A stretch of 35,771 nt of DNA from an uncultured Clostridia bacterium (GCA_947624105.1 CANQIX010000009.1:1-35771), one strand, 5' to 3'. Numbered from the stretch's first letter, positions 8,054-15,290 are shown. Numbers and translations: made by a program. The notes: generated by a model not told the origin, from the sequence alone.

Positions 8054-8297
8054 TTTTTGGAATGAACTTATTAGAATCGTAGTAAGTAATGGAATTTTTG
8101 CAGTCCTGTTTGTTTGGCTGTTCTTTACACAAATGAGGGATTCTCGCAAGCGCGAAGAGAAATATCAGCAGACGATTGAAAGTTTAAGCAAAGGTTTGAA
8201 TGTTTTAGATAAACTTGAGGAAGATGTCGAAGATATAAAGGATTTTTTAAAGGAGAAATCTAATGAAAAACTTGTTTCAAAAAATGAAAAAGTATAG
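8046..8297 (+). CDS. BhlA/UviB-type holin-like protein
   Basis: ATG at 8046 follows GGGAGAG (8036-8042) and gives 83 residues. A single N-terminal membrane segment (about residues 8-28, IVVSNGIFAVLFVWLFF) is followed by RDSRKREEKYQ and an amphipathic charged coil. This is the layout of the BhlA/UviB family, linked to holins and bacteriocin export in Firmicutes and their phages. It would insert in the cytoplasmic membrane with the coil inside the cell. It overlaps the next holin-like gene by 35 bases. No endolysin gene is nearby, so a lysis role is not secured. Confidence 0.75.
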   Translation: MIDFWNELIRIVVSNGIFAVLFVWLFFTQMRDSRKREEKYQQTIESLSKGLNVLDKLEEDVEDIKDFLKEKSNEKLVSKNEKV

Positions 8298-8499
8298 TTT
8301 TTGGGTGTCGTTTTCGGGCGCACTTATAATATTTTTAAATTGCCTTGCAAAGTTATTCAATTTTGAATTTGAAAGTGCAATAGTTGAAGAAGTTTTGCTT
8401 GCGTTTGCCGGCGTTTTGGTGGTGCTTGGGCTTGTTGTTGATGATTCAAACAGCAATGACGATGGCGACACAAATGAAGAGGAAAACGCAGAAAAGTAG
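8263..8499 (+). CDS. Phage holin, phi LC3-like
   Basis: This 78-residue protein has two membrane segments (about 12-29 and 41-59) separated by a short loop, a basic N-terminus and a very acidic tail (DSNSNDDGDTNEEENAE). The pattern FWVSFSGALIIFL, then VLVVLGLVVDD, resembles phi LC3-type holins that form membrane lesions for endolysin release. The start is set by AAAGGAG (8249-8255) seven bases before ATG. It is the last gene of the module; a terminator follows. In complete phages an endolysin gene would be expected next, and none is present. Confidence 0.78.
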   Translation: MKNLFQKMKKYSFWVSFSGALIIFLNCLAKLFNFEFESAIVEEVLLAFAGVLVVLGLVVDDSNSNDDGDTNEEENAEK

Positions 8500-8570
8500 A
8501 TGTATTAAGTTAAGATAAATACGGCATAAATATACTAAAATTTATATAAATATGCACAAAACAAAAGAAT

Positions 8571-8609
8571 AAGACCGCTTAAAATGGCGGTTTTATTTTT
8601 TATATTTTT
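8571..8609 (+). terminator. Intrinsic terminator closing the phage module
   Basis: AAGACCGC (8571-8578) pairs with GCGGTTTT (8587-8594) around TTAAAATG, with one G-T pair, followed by a T-rich run (ATTTTTTATATTTTT). It lies 70 bases after the holin stop and separates the module from the host gene at 8670. Confidence 0.75.
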
Positions 8610-8620
8610 ACAGATAAAGG

Positions 8621-8649
8621 TTGAAATTTAGTTTATTTTATGTTATATT
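8621..8649 (+). promoter_or_regulatory. Promoter of the small membrane protein gene (and perhaps polA)
   Basis: TTGAAA (8621-8626) and TATATT (8644-8649) are 17 bases apart. TG at 8641-8642 makes an extended -10. AGGAGG and the ATG follow within 25 bases, so the expected 5' leader is short. Confidence 0.65.
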
Positions 8650-8669
8650 TATCTTAGGAGGGAAAATAA

Positions 8670-9002
8670 ATGAAAAAAGCGCTTTACACAGTTTTGTCTA
8701 TTTTGTCAATCATCTACATAGGCTTCTTGGCAGTTAACTACTACAAGGTAAGCAATGGATTGACTTTTGACATGGGGTGGTTTACCACTTGGTTTGATAT
8801 GATTGTAAACTTCGGTGGAGTTGTAATTATTTTCTGCTTTGCTCTTGTAAACTTTGCAGGAAGCCCACTGAAAACAGTATTCTTCATTCTGCTTATAGTT
8901 GCAATCCTTGCATACGTAGTTTGCCTTATCTGGTCTAAGCAAATTCACGGACTTATCAACGCAGGCGAAACAGCAGGACAGGCTTTGGCTCTTTTAAGAT
9001 AA
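8670..9002 (+). CDS. Small membrane protein, three predicted membrane segments, function unknown
   Basis: The 110-residue product has membrane segments near residues 5-23, 44-63 and 67-88, and a short polar C-terminus with GETAGQALALL. ATG at 8670 follows a strong AGGAGGG (8656-8662). It has its own promoter just after the phage module terminator. It precedes polA by 63 bases and may be co-transcribed with it. I do not recognise the family. The base composition looks like the host genes, so it is probably a resident gene, although it borders the insertion and could in principle belong to it. Confidence 0.75.
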   Translation: MKKALYTVLSILSIIYIGFLAVNYYKVSNGLTFDMGWFTTWFDMIVNFGGVVIIFCFALVNFAGSPLKTVFFILLIVAILAYVVCLIWSKQIHGLINAGETAGQALALLR

Positions 9003-9065
9003 CTTAATTCGATAAATTCACATTTTATGTTTATTTTTGATGTTATGTGAGATAATGGAGTTAAA

Positions 9066-11558
9066 GTGAAGAAATTTTTAATTATCGATGGAAACAGTTT
9101 AGCAAATAGGGCATTCTATGCAATGCCTTATTTATCTAATATCAAGGCGCAGCCATCAGGAGCGATATTTGGCTTTGCAAACATCTTGATAAAACTTATC
9201 ACTGAGCAAAAACCAGACTATATTGCTGTTGCGTTTGACCACGCGAGGCAGACGTTTAGAAATCAAATATACAGCGAATATAAAGGCACTCGCGGAGAGA
9301 CTCCTCCGGAACTTATCTCACAATTTGCAAACATAAAAGAGATGCTTGCGATTATGGGTATAAAGACCTTTGAAGTTGAGGGAATTGAGGCAGACGATAT
9401 CATCGGCACACTCGCCAAAAACTCGGGTGTTGAAAACATAATTTTGTCAGGCGATAGAGATCTTTTGCAACTTGTCAACAAAACGACCAAAGTTTGGCTG
9501 ACAATCAAGGGCGTAACCGACCTTGCGATTATGGACGAGAAGGCAATACAAGAAAAGTATGGCTTTACGCCACCACGTATCGTCGATATGAAGGCTCTTA
9601 TGGGCGATTCGTCCGACAATATTCCAGGAGTTGCCGGAATAGGTGAAAAGACGGCGCTTTCGCTTTTGAGCAAGTATAAAGACCTTGACGATGTGTATGC
9701 AAATATCGAAAATATCACCGGCAAACTGAAAGAAAAGTTGATTGCTGACAAGCAAAACGCAGAGATGTCGAAATTGCTTGCAACAATCAAAACGGACTGC
9801 GCGATTGATTTTAACGATATCGAAGAATGCACCTATTACTATCCATTTGCCGACAAAGTGCGTGAGTTTTTTGAGTATTGGGGATTTAATTCCTTTACCA
9901 AGCGTGATGATATCTTTGAAAATGAGAAAAAGCCGGTTAGTGTAGAACGCGTGCTAATAAACAGTGTTAGCGAGGTTGATGCACTTATAAAGTCAATTCG
10001 CGGAGAGTTCGCTTACAATCTTGATGCGCTTGAATTTTGTAGCGGAGATGGAAAGGTTTATTATGTCGAAAAGGACCTCGATCTTTTCTCGGCATATATT
10101 GGCGTTGATGAAGTTTTTGCAAGGCTTAAGGGCGTTTTTGAAGACAAAAACATCTGCAAAATAACGATATCCAGCAAAAACGACATCAAAAGGTTGAACA
10201 AATTAGGAATCAACCTTGAAAACTTCTTTGACATCGAAATCGCCAGATATCTTTGCTACACAAGTATATCTAAAACTCTGCCAGAAAGCGTTGCGCAGTA
10301 TTTTGACGAAAAGCAGAAGTATATGATTTTGCTCAAAGAGAACGAACTTGAATATGTCTATAACTCCATTGAAATTCCACTTGTAAGAGTGCTTGTGGAT
10401 ATGGAGGAAACGGGCTTTAAGATTGACGAGAAAAGCCTCGACGAAATTGACAAGAAGTTTGATGGCGAAATTGCACAACTTGCAAGCGAAATTTTTGCAA
10501 TCTCCGGCGAAGAATTTAATATAAATTCGCCAAAACAGGTTGCAACAATTCTGTTCGACAAACTTGGCATAAAATCGATGAACAACTCAAAGCGTTCGAC
10601 AAGTGTTGATGTGCTTGAAGAACTTAGATACGACAACGAGATTGTCGATTTGATTATAAGATACAGAAAGGTATATAAGTTAAAAAGCACTTACACCAAT
10701 GTTTACAAAAATATCTGCGAAACGTCAGGAAATGTCGTTCATACCGTTTTCAATCAAACACAGACGAACACCGGAAGATTGTCTAGTTCCGACCCTAATA
10801 TGCAAAACATTCCAACAAGAGATGAAGAGGGTAAGATGCTTAGAAAGATATTCATTTCTAAGTTTGAGGGCGGAAAGATAATCTCGGCGGATTATAATCA
10901 AATTGAACTAAGGCTGCTTGCAAATCTTGCGGACGAGAGGTCGATGATTGAAGCGTATAAAAAGGGTGCTGATATTCACACTGCAACTGCAAGCGAGATA
11001 TACGGCGTTGATGTCGACCTAGTTACTCCAAATATGCGCAGAGATGCAAAAGCGGTCAATTTTGGCATTATCTATGGCATAAGCGACTATGGTTTGTCGC
11101 AGAGTATAAACACATCGTTTAACAAAGCGAAAAAGTATATCGAAAACTACTTTTCAACGCACCCAATGGTGAAAAAATATATGGACGACAACGTTAAGTT
11201 TGCAAAAGAAAACGGCTATGCAAAGACGTATTTTGGACGAAGAAGACCAATCCCAGAGATTGAATCGTCAAACTATATGGTAAGAAAGTTTGGCGAGAGG
11301 GTTGCAATGAATATGCCTTTGCAGGGCACTGCGTCGGATATAATAAAACTTGCTATGATTGCAACGTTCAACAAACTTAAAGGTATGAAGAGCCACATCA
11401 TTTTGCAAGTTCACGACGAACTTATCATCGACACACACCCAAGCGAAGTTGATGTTGTTGCAAAAATGATAAAGGAAATTATGGAGAATGTTGCTGACTT
11501 TGAAGTTCCACTTATCGTTAACGTGGGAGTCGGCGATACGCTTTATGATTGCAAATAA
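9066..11558 (+). CDS. polA: DNA polymerase I
   Basis: This 830-residue family A polymerase fills repair gaps and removes Okazaki primers. It starts with GTG at 9066 after GGAG. The 5'-3' exonuclease domain (1-290) shows IDGNSLANRAFYAMP, SGDRDLLQL and GDSSDNIPG with the helix-hairpin-helix GIGEKTA. The polymerase domain has motif A (SADYNQIELR, D609), motif B (RRDAKAVNFGIIYG) and motif C (HDE, 783-785). The central 3'-5' exonuclease domain is present in size but lacks the DxE metal ligands; NLDALEF stands where they should be. Proofreading is therefore probably absent, as in Bacillus-type enzymes. Confidence 0.97.
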   Translation: MKKFLIIDGNSLANRAFYAMPYLSNIKAQPSGAIFGFANILIKLITEQKPDYIAVAFDHARQTFRNQIYSEYKGTRGETPPELISQFANIKEMLAIMGIKTFEVEGIEADDIIGTLAKNSGVENIILSGDRDLLQLVNKTTKVWLTIKGVTDLAIMDEKAIQEKYGFTPPRIVDMKALMGDSSDNIPGVAGIGEKTALSLLSKYKDLDDVYANIENITGKLKEKLIADKQNAEMSKLLATIKTDCAIDFNDIEECTYYYPFADKVREFFEYWGFNSFTKRDDIFENEKKPVSVERVLINSVSEVDALIKSIRGEFAYNLDALEFCSGDGKVYYVEKDLDLFSAYIGVDEVFARLKGVFEDKNICKITISSKNDIKRLNKLGINLENFFDIEIARYLCYTSISKTLPESVAQYFDEKQKYMILLKENELEYVYNSIEIPLVRVLVDMEETGFKIDEKSLDEIDKKFDGEIAQLASEIFAISGEEFNINSPKQVATILFDKLGIKSMNNSKRSTSVDVLEELRYDNEIVDLIIRYRKVYKLKSTYTNVYKNICETSGNVVHTVFNQTQTNTGRLSSSDPNMQNIPTRDEEGKMLRKIFISKFEGGKIISADYNQIELRLLANLADERSMIEAYKKGADIHTATASEIYGVDVDLVTPNMRRDAKAVNFGIIYGISDYGLSQSINTSFNKAKKYIENYFSTHPMVKKYMDDNVKFAKENGYAKTYFGRRRPIPEIESSNYMVRKFGERVAMNMPLQGTASDIIKLAMIATFNKLKGMKSHIILQVHDELIIDTHPSEVDVVAKMIKEIMENVADFEVPLIVNVGVGDTLYDCK

Positions 11559-11578
11559 TAAAAACCTTTTGTATTTGT

Positions 11579-11607
11579 TTGACTTTTTGCTTAAAATTTA
11601 CTAAAAT
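11579..11607 (+). promoter_or_regulatory. Promoter of ruvX, close to the start codon
   Basis: TTGACT (11579-11584) and TAAAAT (11602-11607) are separated by 17 bases. Only 14 bases lie between the -10 box and the ATG at 11622, and no Shine-Dalgarno is visible there, so the transcript would have a leader of about seven or eight bases. Confidence 0.7.
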
Positions 11608-11621
11608 GAAAATGGTGTTAT

Positions 11622-12041
11622 ATGCAATATAAAAGATATTTAGGCTTAGATTATGGCAAAGCACGCATAGGAATTGCGTTTTCGGATTTATCCGGCACGA
11701 TCGCAACCGCTGACAGCATCTATAAATCGATGGGAGATGAAAAGGATATCGAATACCTTTGCAATCTTGTTGAGCAAAAAGATGTCTATGCCATAGTTTT
11801 AGGACTACCATTAAATGCAGATGGCAGCGAAAGTGAAATGTCGAGAAAGGTGCAAGATTTCGGCGAAAAACTGAAAATTGCAACAAAAAAAGAGGTATTT
11901 TACCAAGATGAGCGGTATACTTCTTATGAGGCAGATGAATATTTGAAAGAGGCCGGCTATAAGTGGGAGAAAAGAAAAGAACTTTTAGACAAGGTTTCTG
12001 CACAAATTATTCTGCAAAATTATCTTGACAAAATAAAATAA
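11622..12041 (+). CDS. ruvX: Holliday junction resolvase-like protein RuvX/YqgF
   Basis: The 139-residue protein has the RNase H-like fold of YqgF, a nuclease implicated in 16S rRNA 5' processing and junction resolution. Catalytic residues can be placed: D10 in LGLDYGKARIG, E97 in YQDERYTS, and D123 in LLDKVSAQIIL. The GLPLNADGSESEM segment is typical. It is followed after 13 bases by the DUF1292 gene, matching the yrrK-yrzB order known in Bacillus. It has its own promoter just upstream, with almost no untranslated leader. Confidence 0.93.
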   Translation: MQYKRYLGLDYGKARIGIAFSDLSGTIATADSIYKSMGDEKDIEYLCNLVEQKDVYAIVLGLPLNADGSESEMSRKVQDFGEKLKIATKKEVFYQDERYTSYEADEYLKEAGYKWEKRKELLDKVSAQIILQNYLDKIK

Positions 12042-12054
12042 AAGAGGAGTTAGT

Positions 12055-12435
12055 ATGGATAAAAACAAATCAAGCAAACTGGAAAAAATTTCTAAAGAGG
12101 TTGAAGTTGAACAAGAACAATTCGACGTTTTAGACGTTCTTCTTGACAAAGAAAACCACGAACCAATCGTATTGGAAAACGACAAGGGAGAGAGATTGTC
12201 TTTTGAACAAATTGCAGTTATTCCTCGTGATGACGTTTTGTATGCAATTTTAAAGCCAATCGACAAGATTCCTGGAATTGCTGATGACGAAGCAGTTGTA
12301 TTCTGGGTTGATGAAAGCGCAAGCACAAATGCTCTTCGCGTTTGTGAAGACGAAAAACTTGCAATCAGCATATTTGAAGAATACTATGATATGCTTGAAG
12401 AATCAAAACCAAAGACAACAAAGAAAAGTAAGTAA
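12055..12435 (+). CDS. DUF1292 family protein (YrzB-like)
   Basis: This 126-residue acidic soluble protein carries the DUF1292 core: VLENDKGERLSFEQIAVI, then YAILKPIDKIPGIADDEAVV, and ends in a Lys-rich tail. Function is unknown in the family. The start is fixed by GAGGAG nine bases before ATG. It directly follows ruvX and is probably co-transcribed with it, an arrangement conserved across Firmicutes. It carries about 35 charged N-terminal residues before the domain, slightly more than in Bacillus YrzB. Confidence 0.88.
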   Translation: MDKNKSSKLEKISKEVEVEQEQFDVLDVLLDKENHEPIVLENDKGERLSFEQIAVIPRDDVLYAILKPIDKIPGIADDEAVVFWVDESASTNALRVCEDEKLAISIFEEYYDMLEESKPKTTKKSK

Positions 12436-12498
12436 TTGTTTTGTTTTTTGATATCTTGACTATATAGATTGTGATCTTTTTTAAGACATTTTTTATCT

Positions 12499-12528
12499 TT
12501 GCAATATAAATGATGTATTATGTATAAA
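12499..12528 (+). promoter_or_regulatory. Candidate promoter of the 45-residue peptide gene
   Basis: TTGCAA (12499-12504) and TATAAA (12523-12528) are 18 bases apart. A small hairpin TCAAGG-GCAAA-CCTTGA (12557-12573) lies in the predicted leader just before the ribosome binding site. Confidence 0.45.
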
Positions 12529-12590
12529 ATTTGAAATTTATAAGATAATATATCTATCAAGGGCAAACCTTGAGAATAGGAGGATAAACT

Positions 12591-12728
12591 ATGTTTGGAA
12601 AAAAGAAAACTAAGAACGTAAAAAGCGGAGCAAGTTCTGAAGCAAGTTCTGAAAGTTCTGCTAAACAATCAAAAGGCAGCGTAAACAGTTCTATGAAAAC
12701 CAAGAACACAAAAAACTGCACTAGATAG
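12591..12728 (+). CDS. 45-residue Ser/Lys-rich basic peptide, unknown function
   Basis: ATG at 12591 is preceded by a full AGGAGG (12578-12583) at the ideal distance. The product begins MFGKKKTKNVKSG, has a short Ser/Glu repeat (SSEASSESS) and ends KNTKNCTR. It has no membrane segment and is strongly basic. The DNA shows tandem AAGTTCTGA units. The gene has a candidate promoter and a very strong terminator, so it looks like a self-contained, well-expressed unit. I do not recognise it. A small nucleic acid-binding or cytoskeletal-type protein could look like this, but that is speculation. Confidence 0.65.
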   Translation: MFGKKKTKNVKSGASSEASSESSAKQSKGSVNSSMKTKNTKNCTR

Positions 12729-12739
12729 TTTTCCTATTA

Positions 12740-12770
12740 AAAAATCTGTGAGATCCTCACAGATTTTTAT
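12740..12770. terminator. Bidirectional intrinsic terminator between the 45-residue gene and rluA-type gene
   Basis: A 13-bp stem (12740-12752 with 12756-12768) containing AATCTGTGAG and CTCACAGATT, flanked by A and T runs, works in both orientations. It ends transcripts of the plus-strand peptide gene and overlaps the stop codon of the minus-strand gene. Confidence 0.85.
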
Positions 12771-13621
12771 TTTTCAAAAGATTTAGGAAGTGGAATTTCT
12801 ATATCATACTGCTTATCGCTTATTTTGTTATAAAAAGATAACTTTTTTAAGTGCAATAATATTCTGTCGATTCCGTCATCACTTCCGTATAATTTATCAC
12901 CAACAAGTGGGTGATTTATATGGGTGGCGTGGACTCTTATTTGGTGTGTTCGGCCTTTCTCTATGCTGACTTTAAGCAGTGTTTGATTGCTTTTATGACT
13001 TATTGGAGAAAATGTCGTCTTTGCATATTGACCAAGTGGCGAGCAAATGCGTTTCATCGTGTTGATGCCGTCAATATTTTCGGTGTAAATCGGTTGTTCA
13101 ACGACCGTTTCTTTGTCTATAATGCCGTTGCAAACTGCGTAATACTCTTTTTTAATGTTTGAAGTTGCTTGATAGGTTATTGCGTCTTTCGCCACGAGGA
13201 CGAGTCCGGAAACATCAAGGTCAAGGCGATTCATAACTCTAAGTGTAAAGTTGCCATCTTTCTGCTGCATATAGAAACAAATTCGGGCGGATAGGTTGTC
13301 GTCATAGTGCGAGCGAGTTGGCGTTGATGCAAGTCCGGCAGGTTTGTTGCAGACTAAGTAGTTATCGTCCTCATAGACGATTTCGATGGGTTTGGCAGAG
13401 AGTGCTATCTCTGTTTTTTTATAAGGATTCTTATCTATTGCAAGGGTATCGCCGTTTTTAAGTTGCGTTCGCATAGTTGCTTCTGTGCTATTTACCAAAA
13501 TCTTTCCAGGAGTGCGCAGATTTGACAGATAGTGCTCGGAATAACCGTTTTTGCGCAAATATTGATACACCGTTGTTTTTGCTGTTATGTTGTCAACCAA
13601 AATTGTATAGAACTTTTCCAT
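12767..13621 (-). CDS. RluA/RluD family pseudouridine synthase
   Basis: The 284-residue product has an S4-like N-terminus (YLRKNGYSEHYLSNLR, GKILVN, LKNGDTLAI) and a pseudouridine synthase domain. The catalytic aspartate lies in NRLDLDVSGLVLVAKD; the usual form is HRLDRDTSG, so His is Asn, Arg is Leu and Thr is Val here. Other family segments are present: DDNYLVCNKPAG, EYYAVCNG, EKGRTHQIRVH and HPLVGDKLYG. It modifies uridines in rRNA or tRNA; the target cannot be told. It is transcribed alone, with a consensus promoter whose start point falls at the ATG and no Shine-Dalgarno. Confidence 0.92.
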   Translation of the reverse strand: MEKFYTILVDNITAKTTVYQYLRKNGYSEHYLSNLRTPGKILVNSTEATMRTQLKNGDTLAIDKNPYKKTEIALSAKPIEIVYEDDNYLVCNKPAGLASTPTRSHYDDNLSARICFYMQQKDGNFTLRVMNRLDLDVSGLVLVAKDAITYQATSNIKKEYYAVCNGIIDKETVVEQPIYTENIDGINTMKRICSPLGQYAKTTFSPISHKSNQTLLKVSIEKGRTHQIRVHATHINHPLVGDKLYGSDDGIDRILLHLKKLSFYNKISDKQYDIEIPLPKSFEK

Positions 13622-13627
13622 ACGGAA

Positions 13628-13656
13628 ATTTTAACATCTTATCTCGCCATTTTCAA
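13628..13656 (-). promoter_or_regulatory. Promoter of the rluA-type gene, predicted leaderless
   Basis: On the minus strand TTGAAA (13656-13651) and TAAAAT (13633-13628) have a 17-base spacer. Six bases separate the -10 box from the ATG at 13621, so transcription should start at or next to the first codon. Confidence 0.7.
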
Positions 13657-13695
13657 GCAAAAATACGCGTTTTGCCGATAAGAGATAAATTTTAG

Positions 13696-13724
13696 TTGAC
13701 AATTCAAGCGCTAAAAGGTATAAT
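13696..13724 (+). promoter_or_regulatory. Consensus sigma-A promoter of the pheS T-box leader
   Basis: TTGACA (13696-13701) and TATAAT (13719-13724) are both perfect consensus boxes with a 17-base spacer. Confidence 0.9.
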
Positions 13725-13730
13725 TAGACG

Positions 13731-13963
13731 CATAAAGACTATGATGAAAGAGTAGTAAACGCGCCAAACTTCTTGCAGAGAGCCTCGGTTGCTGAAAAGA
13801 GGTAGAAGAAGTGTGTTGAATTCACTTTCTAGTTGCGCTCTGAAGGATTTTTCTGTGTAGGAGTTGCCGCTTGCAGGCGTAATTGCGTAATTAAGGTGCT
13901 TTTGCACGAAGTTAGGTGGTACCACGGTTTGTTAATCGTCCTAATATTTTAGGGCGTTTTTTT
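13731..13963 (+). promoter_or_regulatory. T-box riboswitch (tRNA-Phe) with terminator, upstream of pheS
   Basis: The 371-base gap between rluA and pheS holds a T-box leader. The T-box motif AGGTGGTACCACGG is at 13914-13927. The terminator stem is CGTCCTAA (13937-13944) with TTAGGGCG (13949-13956), followed by a T run. In the distal part of Stem I, GAATTCAC contains TTC at 13821-13823, which fits a phenylalanine specifier codon. Uncharged tRNA-Phe would pair with TTC and the T-box sequence to form the antiterminator and switch on pheS-pheT. Confidence 0.95.
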
Positions 13964-13992
13964 ATTGCCAAAACGTCCAAAAGGAGAGTGTA

Positions 13993-15012
13993 ATGAAAGA
14001 AAAACTAGAAACAATTCTAAGTGCAGGCGTAGCAGAAATCGAGCAGTGTAACGACTTAAAAACGCTAGACGAAGTTAGGGTTAAGTTTCTTGGAAAACAA
14101 GGGGAACTTATCGCTATTTTGCGCAACTTGAAAGAACTTTCGCCAGAAGAAAGAAAGGAAGTTGGCTCGCTTGCGAACAATGCTAGAGCAGAGTTAGAGA
14201 ACAAGATTGCAGAAAAAACGGCTCGTTTAGAGGAAGAAAAACTTGAAAAAGAGATGGAAAGCGAAGCGATTGATATAACGATGCCAGGTAAAGGCACGAA
14301 AAAGGGCGCTTTGCATCCTTTAACGCGTTTCAACAACAAATTTATGGATATCTGCGTTGCTATGGGCTTTACCGTTATTCAAGGACCAGAAATCGACACA
14401 GATTATTATAACTTTGAGGCTTTAAACGTGCCAAAAAATCACCCTGCACGTGATATGCAAGACTCGTTATACATCACAGACAACATTTTGATGAGAACAC
14501 AAACATCAAATATGCAAGTCCACGCAATGGAAATGCTTAAGCCACCATTTAAGATTGTTTGCCCGGGGAGAGTATATAGGAACGATGATGACAGTTCGCA
14601 TTCTCCTATCTTCAACCAATTTGAAGCGCTTGTTGTTGACGAAAACGTTGGACTTAAAGACCTTATGAAGATGATAGAAACGATTTTAAAGAAGTTGTAT
14701 GGCGAAAATGTTAAGATGAGAGTTCGTCCATCATACTTCCCATTCACTGAACCAAGCATCGAGATTGATGCAACTTGCCAAATCTGTGGCGGAAAGGGTT
14801 GCACGATCTGTAAAGGAACAGGTTTCTCCGAAGTGTTTGCGGCTGGTGTTGTAAATCCAAAGGTGCTTGAAATGAGTGGAATCGACAGCAAGAAATACAG
14901 CGGATTTGCGTTTGGGCCTGGGATAGATAGAAGTGTTATGGTAACAAACAAAATACCAAACATCAAATATCTGTTTAAAAACGATATGAGGTTTTTAAAG
15001 CAAATGCGATAA
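13993..15012 (+). CDS. pheS: Phenylalanyl-tRNA synthetase alpha subunit
   Basis: This 339-residue class II synthetase subunit forms the catalytic half of the (alpha-beta)2 enzyme that charges tRNA-Phe. An N-terminal coiled coil (about 1-90) binds the tRNA. The catalytic domain shows GPEIDTDYYNFEALN, the motif 2 region RVYRNDDDSSHSPIFNQFE and the motif 3 region GFAFGPGIDR. A Cys cluster (CQICGGKGCTIC) is the usual structural element. AAAGGAGAG precedes ATG 13993. It is controlled by the T-box leader and is followed by pheT after a 71-base gap that holds a 34-bp palindromic repeat. Confidence 0.97.
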   Translation: MKEKLETILSAGVAEIEQCNDLKTLDEVRVKFLGKQGELIAILRNLKELSPEERKEVGSLANNARAELENKIAEKTARLEEEKLEKEMESEAIDITMPGKGTKKGALHPLTRFNNKFMDICVAMGFTVIQGPEIDTDYYNFEALNVPKNHPARDMQDSLYITDNILMRTQTSNMQVHAMEMLKPPFKIVCPGRVYRNDDDSSHSPIFNQFEALVVDENVGLKDLMKMIETILKKLYGENVKMRVRPSYFPFTEPSIEIDATCQICGGKGCTICKGTGFSEVFAAGVVNPKVLEMSGIDSKKYSGFAFGPGIDRSVMVTNKIPNIKYLFKNDMRFLKQMR

Positions 15013-15027
15013 ATTGGTTGTGGTATG

Positions 15028-15061
15028 CAACATACTACACAATATATAGCGTATTATGTAA
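15028..15061. repeat. 34-bp near-palindromic intergenic repeat, copy 1 (pheS-pheT gap)
   Basis: Arms CAACATA and TATGTAA flank core halves CTACACAATA and TATAGCGTAT. It starts 15 bases after the pheS stop and lies inside the operon. See the findings for the family comparison. Confidence 0.7.
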
Positions 15062-15083
15062 GCTTATAAATTAGGAGAGAAAG

Positions 15084-15290
15084 ATGAAAGTATCATATAA
15101 ATGGTTGAAAGATTTTATAGATATAGATGTTTCGGCAGAAGATATGGCAAACAAACTTACAATTTCAGGACTTGAAGTTGAAGATGTTGTTTATCAAAAT
15201 GCACATTTGCACGATGTCTATGTTGGTCTTATTACAAAGATAGAAAAGCACCCTAACGCTGAAAAATTGCAGATTTGCCATACAAACTAG
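15084..15290 (+). pseudogene. pheT: pheT 5' part (phenylalanyl-tRNA synthetase beta subunit, N-terminal 68 residues), split by a frameshift
   Basis: ATG 15084 follows AGGAGAG. The product begins MKVSYKWLKDFID, as PheT does, and runs into the tRNA-binding OB-fold (HPNAEKLQIC), then ends at TAG 15288-15290. The continuation is in the -1 frame, starting before LGDREVQIITSATNV. Adding one base between about 15263 and 15287 would give one protein of about 800 residues, the normal PheT length. I see no slippery heptamer in phase. Either this is a sequencing or assembly error, a real mutation in an essential gene, or an undetected recoding event. The first is the default. Confidence 0.85.

Noticed and set aside
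8500-8570. ARG-box-like AT-rich words after the holin gene
   Set aside because: The short matches (such as GCATAAATATAC) have no dyad of the right length and are expected by chance in AT-rich gaps.
15263-15287. Programmed -1 frameshift in pheT
   Set aside because: No X-XXY-YYZ heptamer is in phase, no clear stem-loop follows, and such recoding is not known for pheT. Kept only as a remote option.
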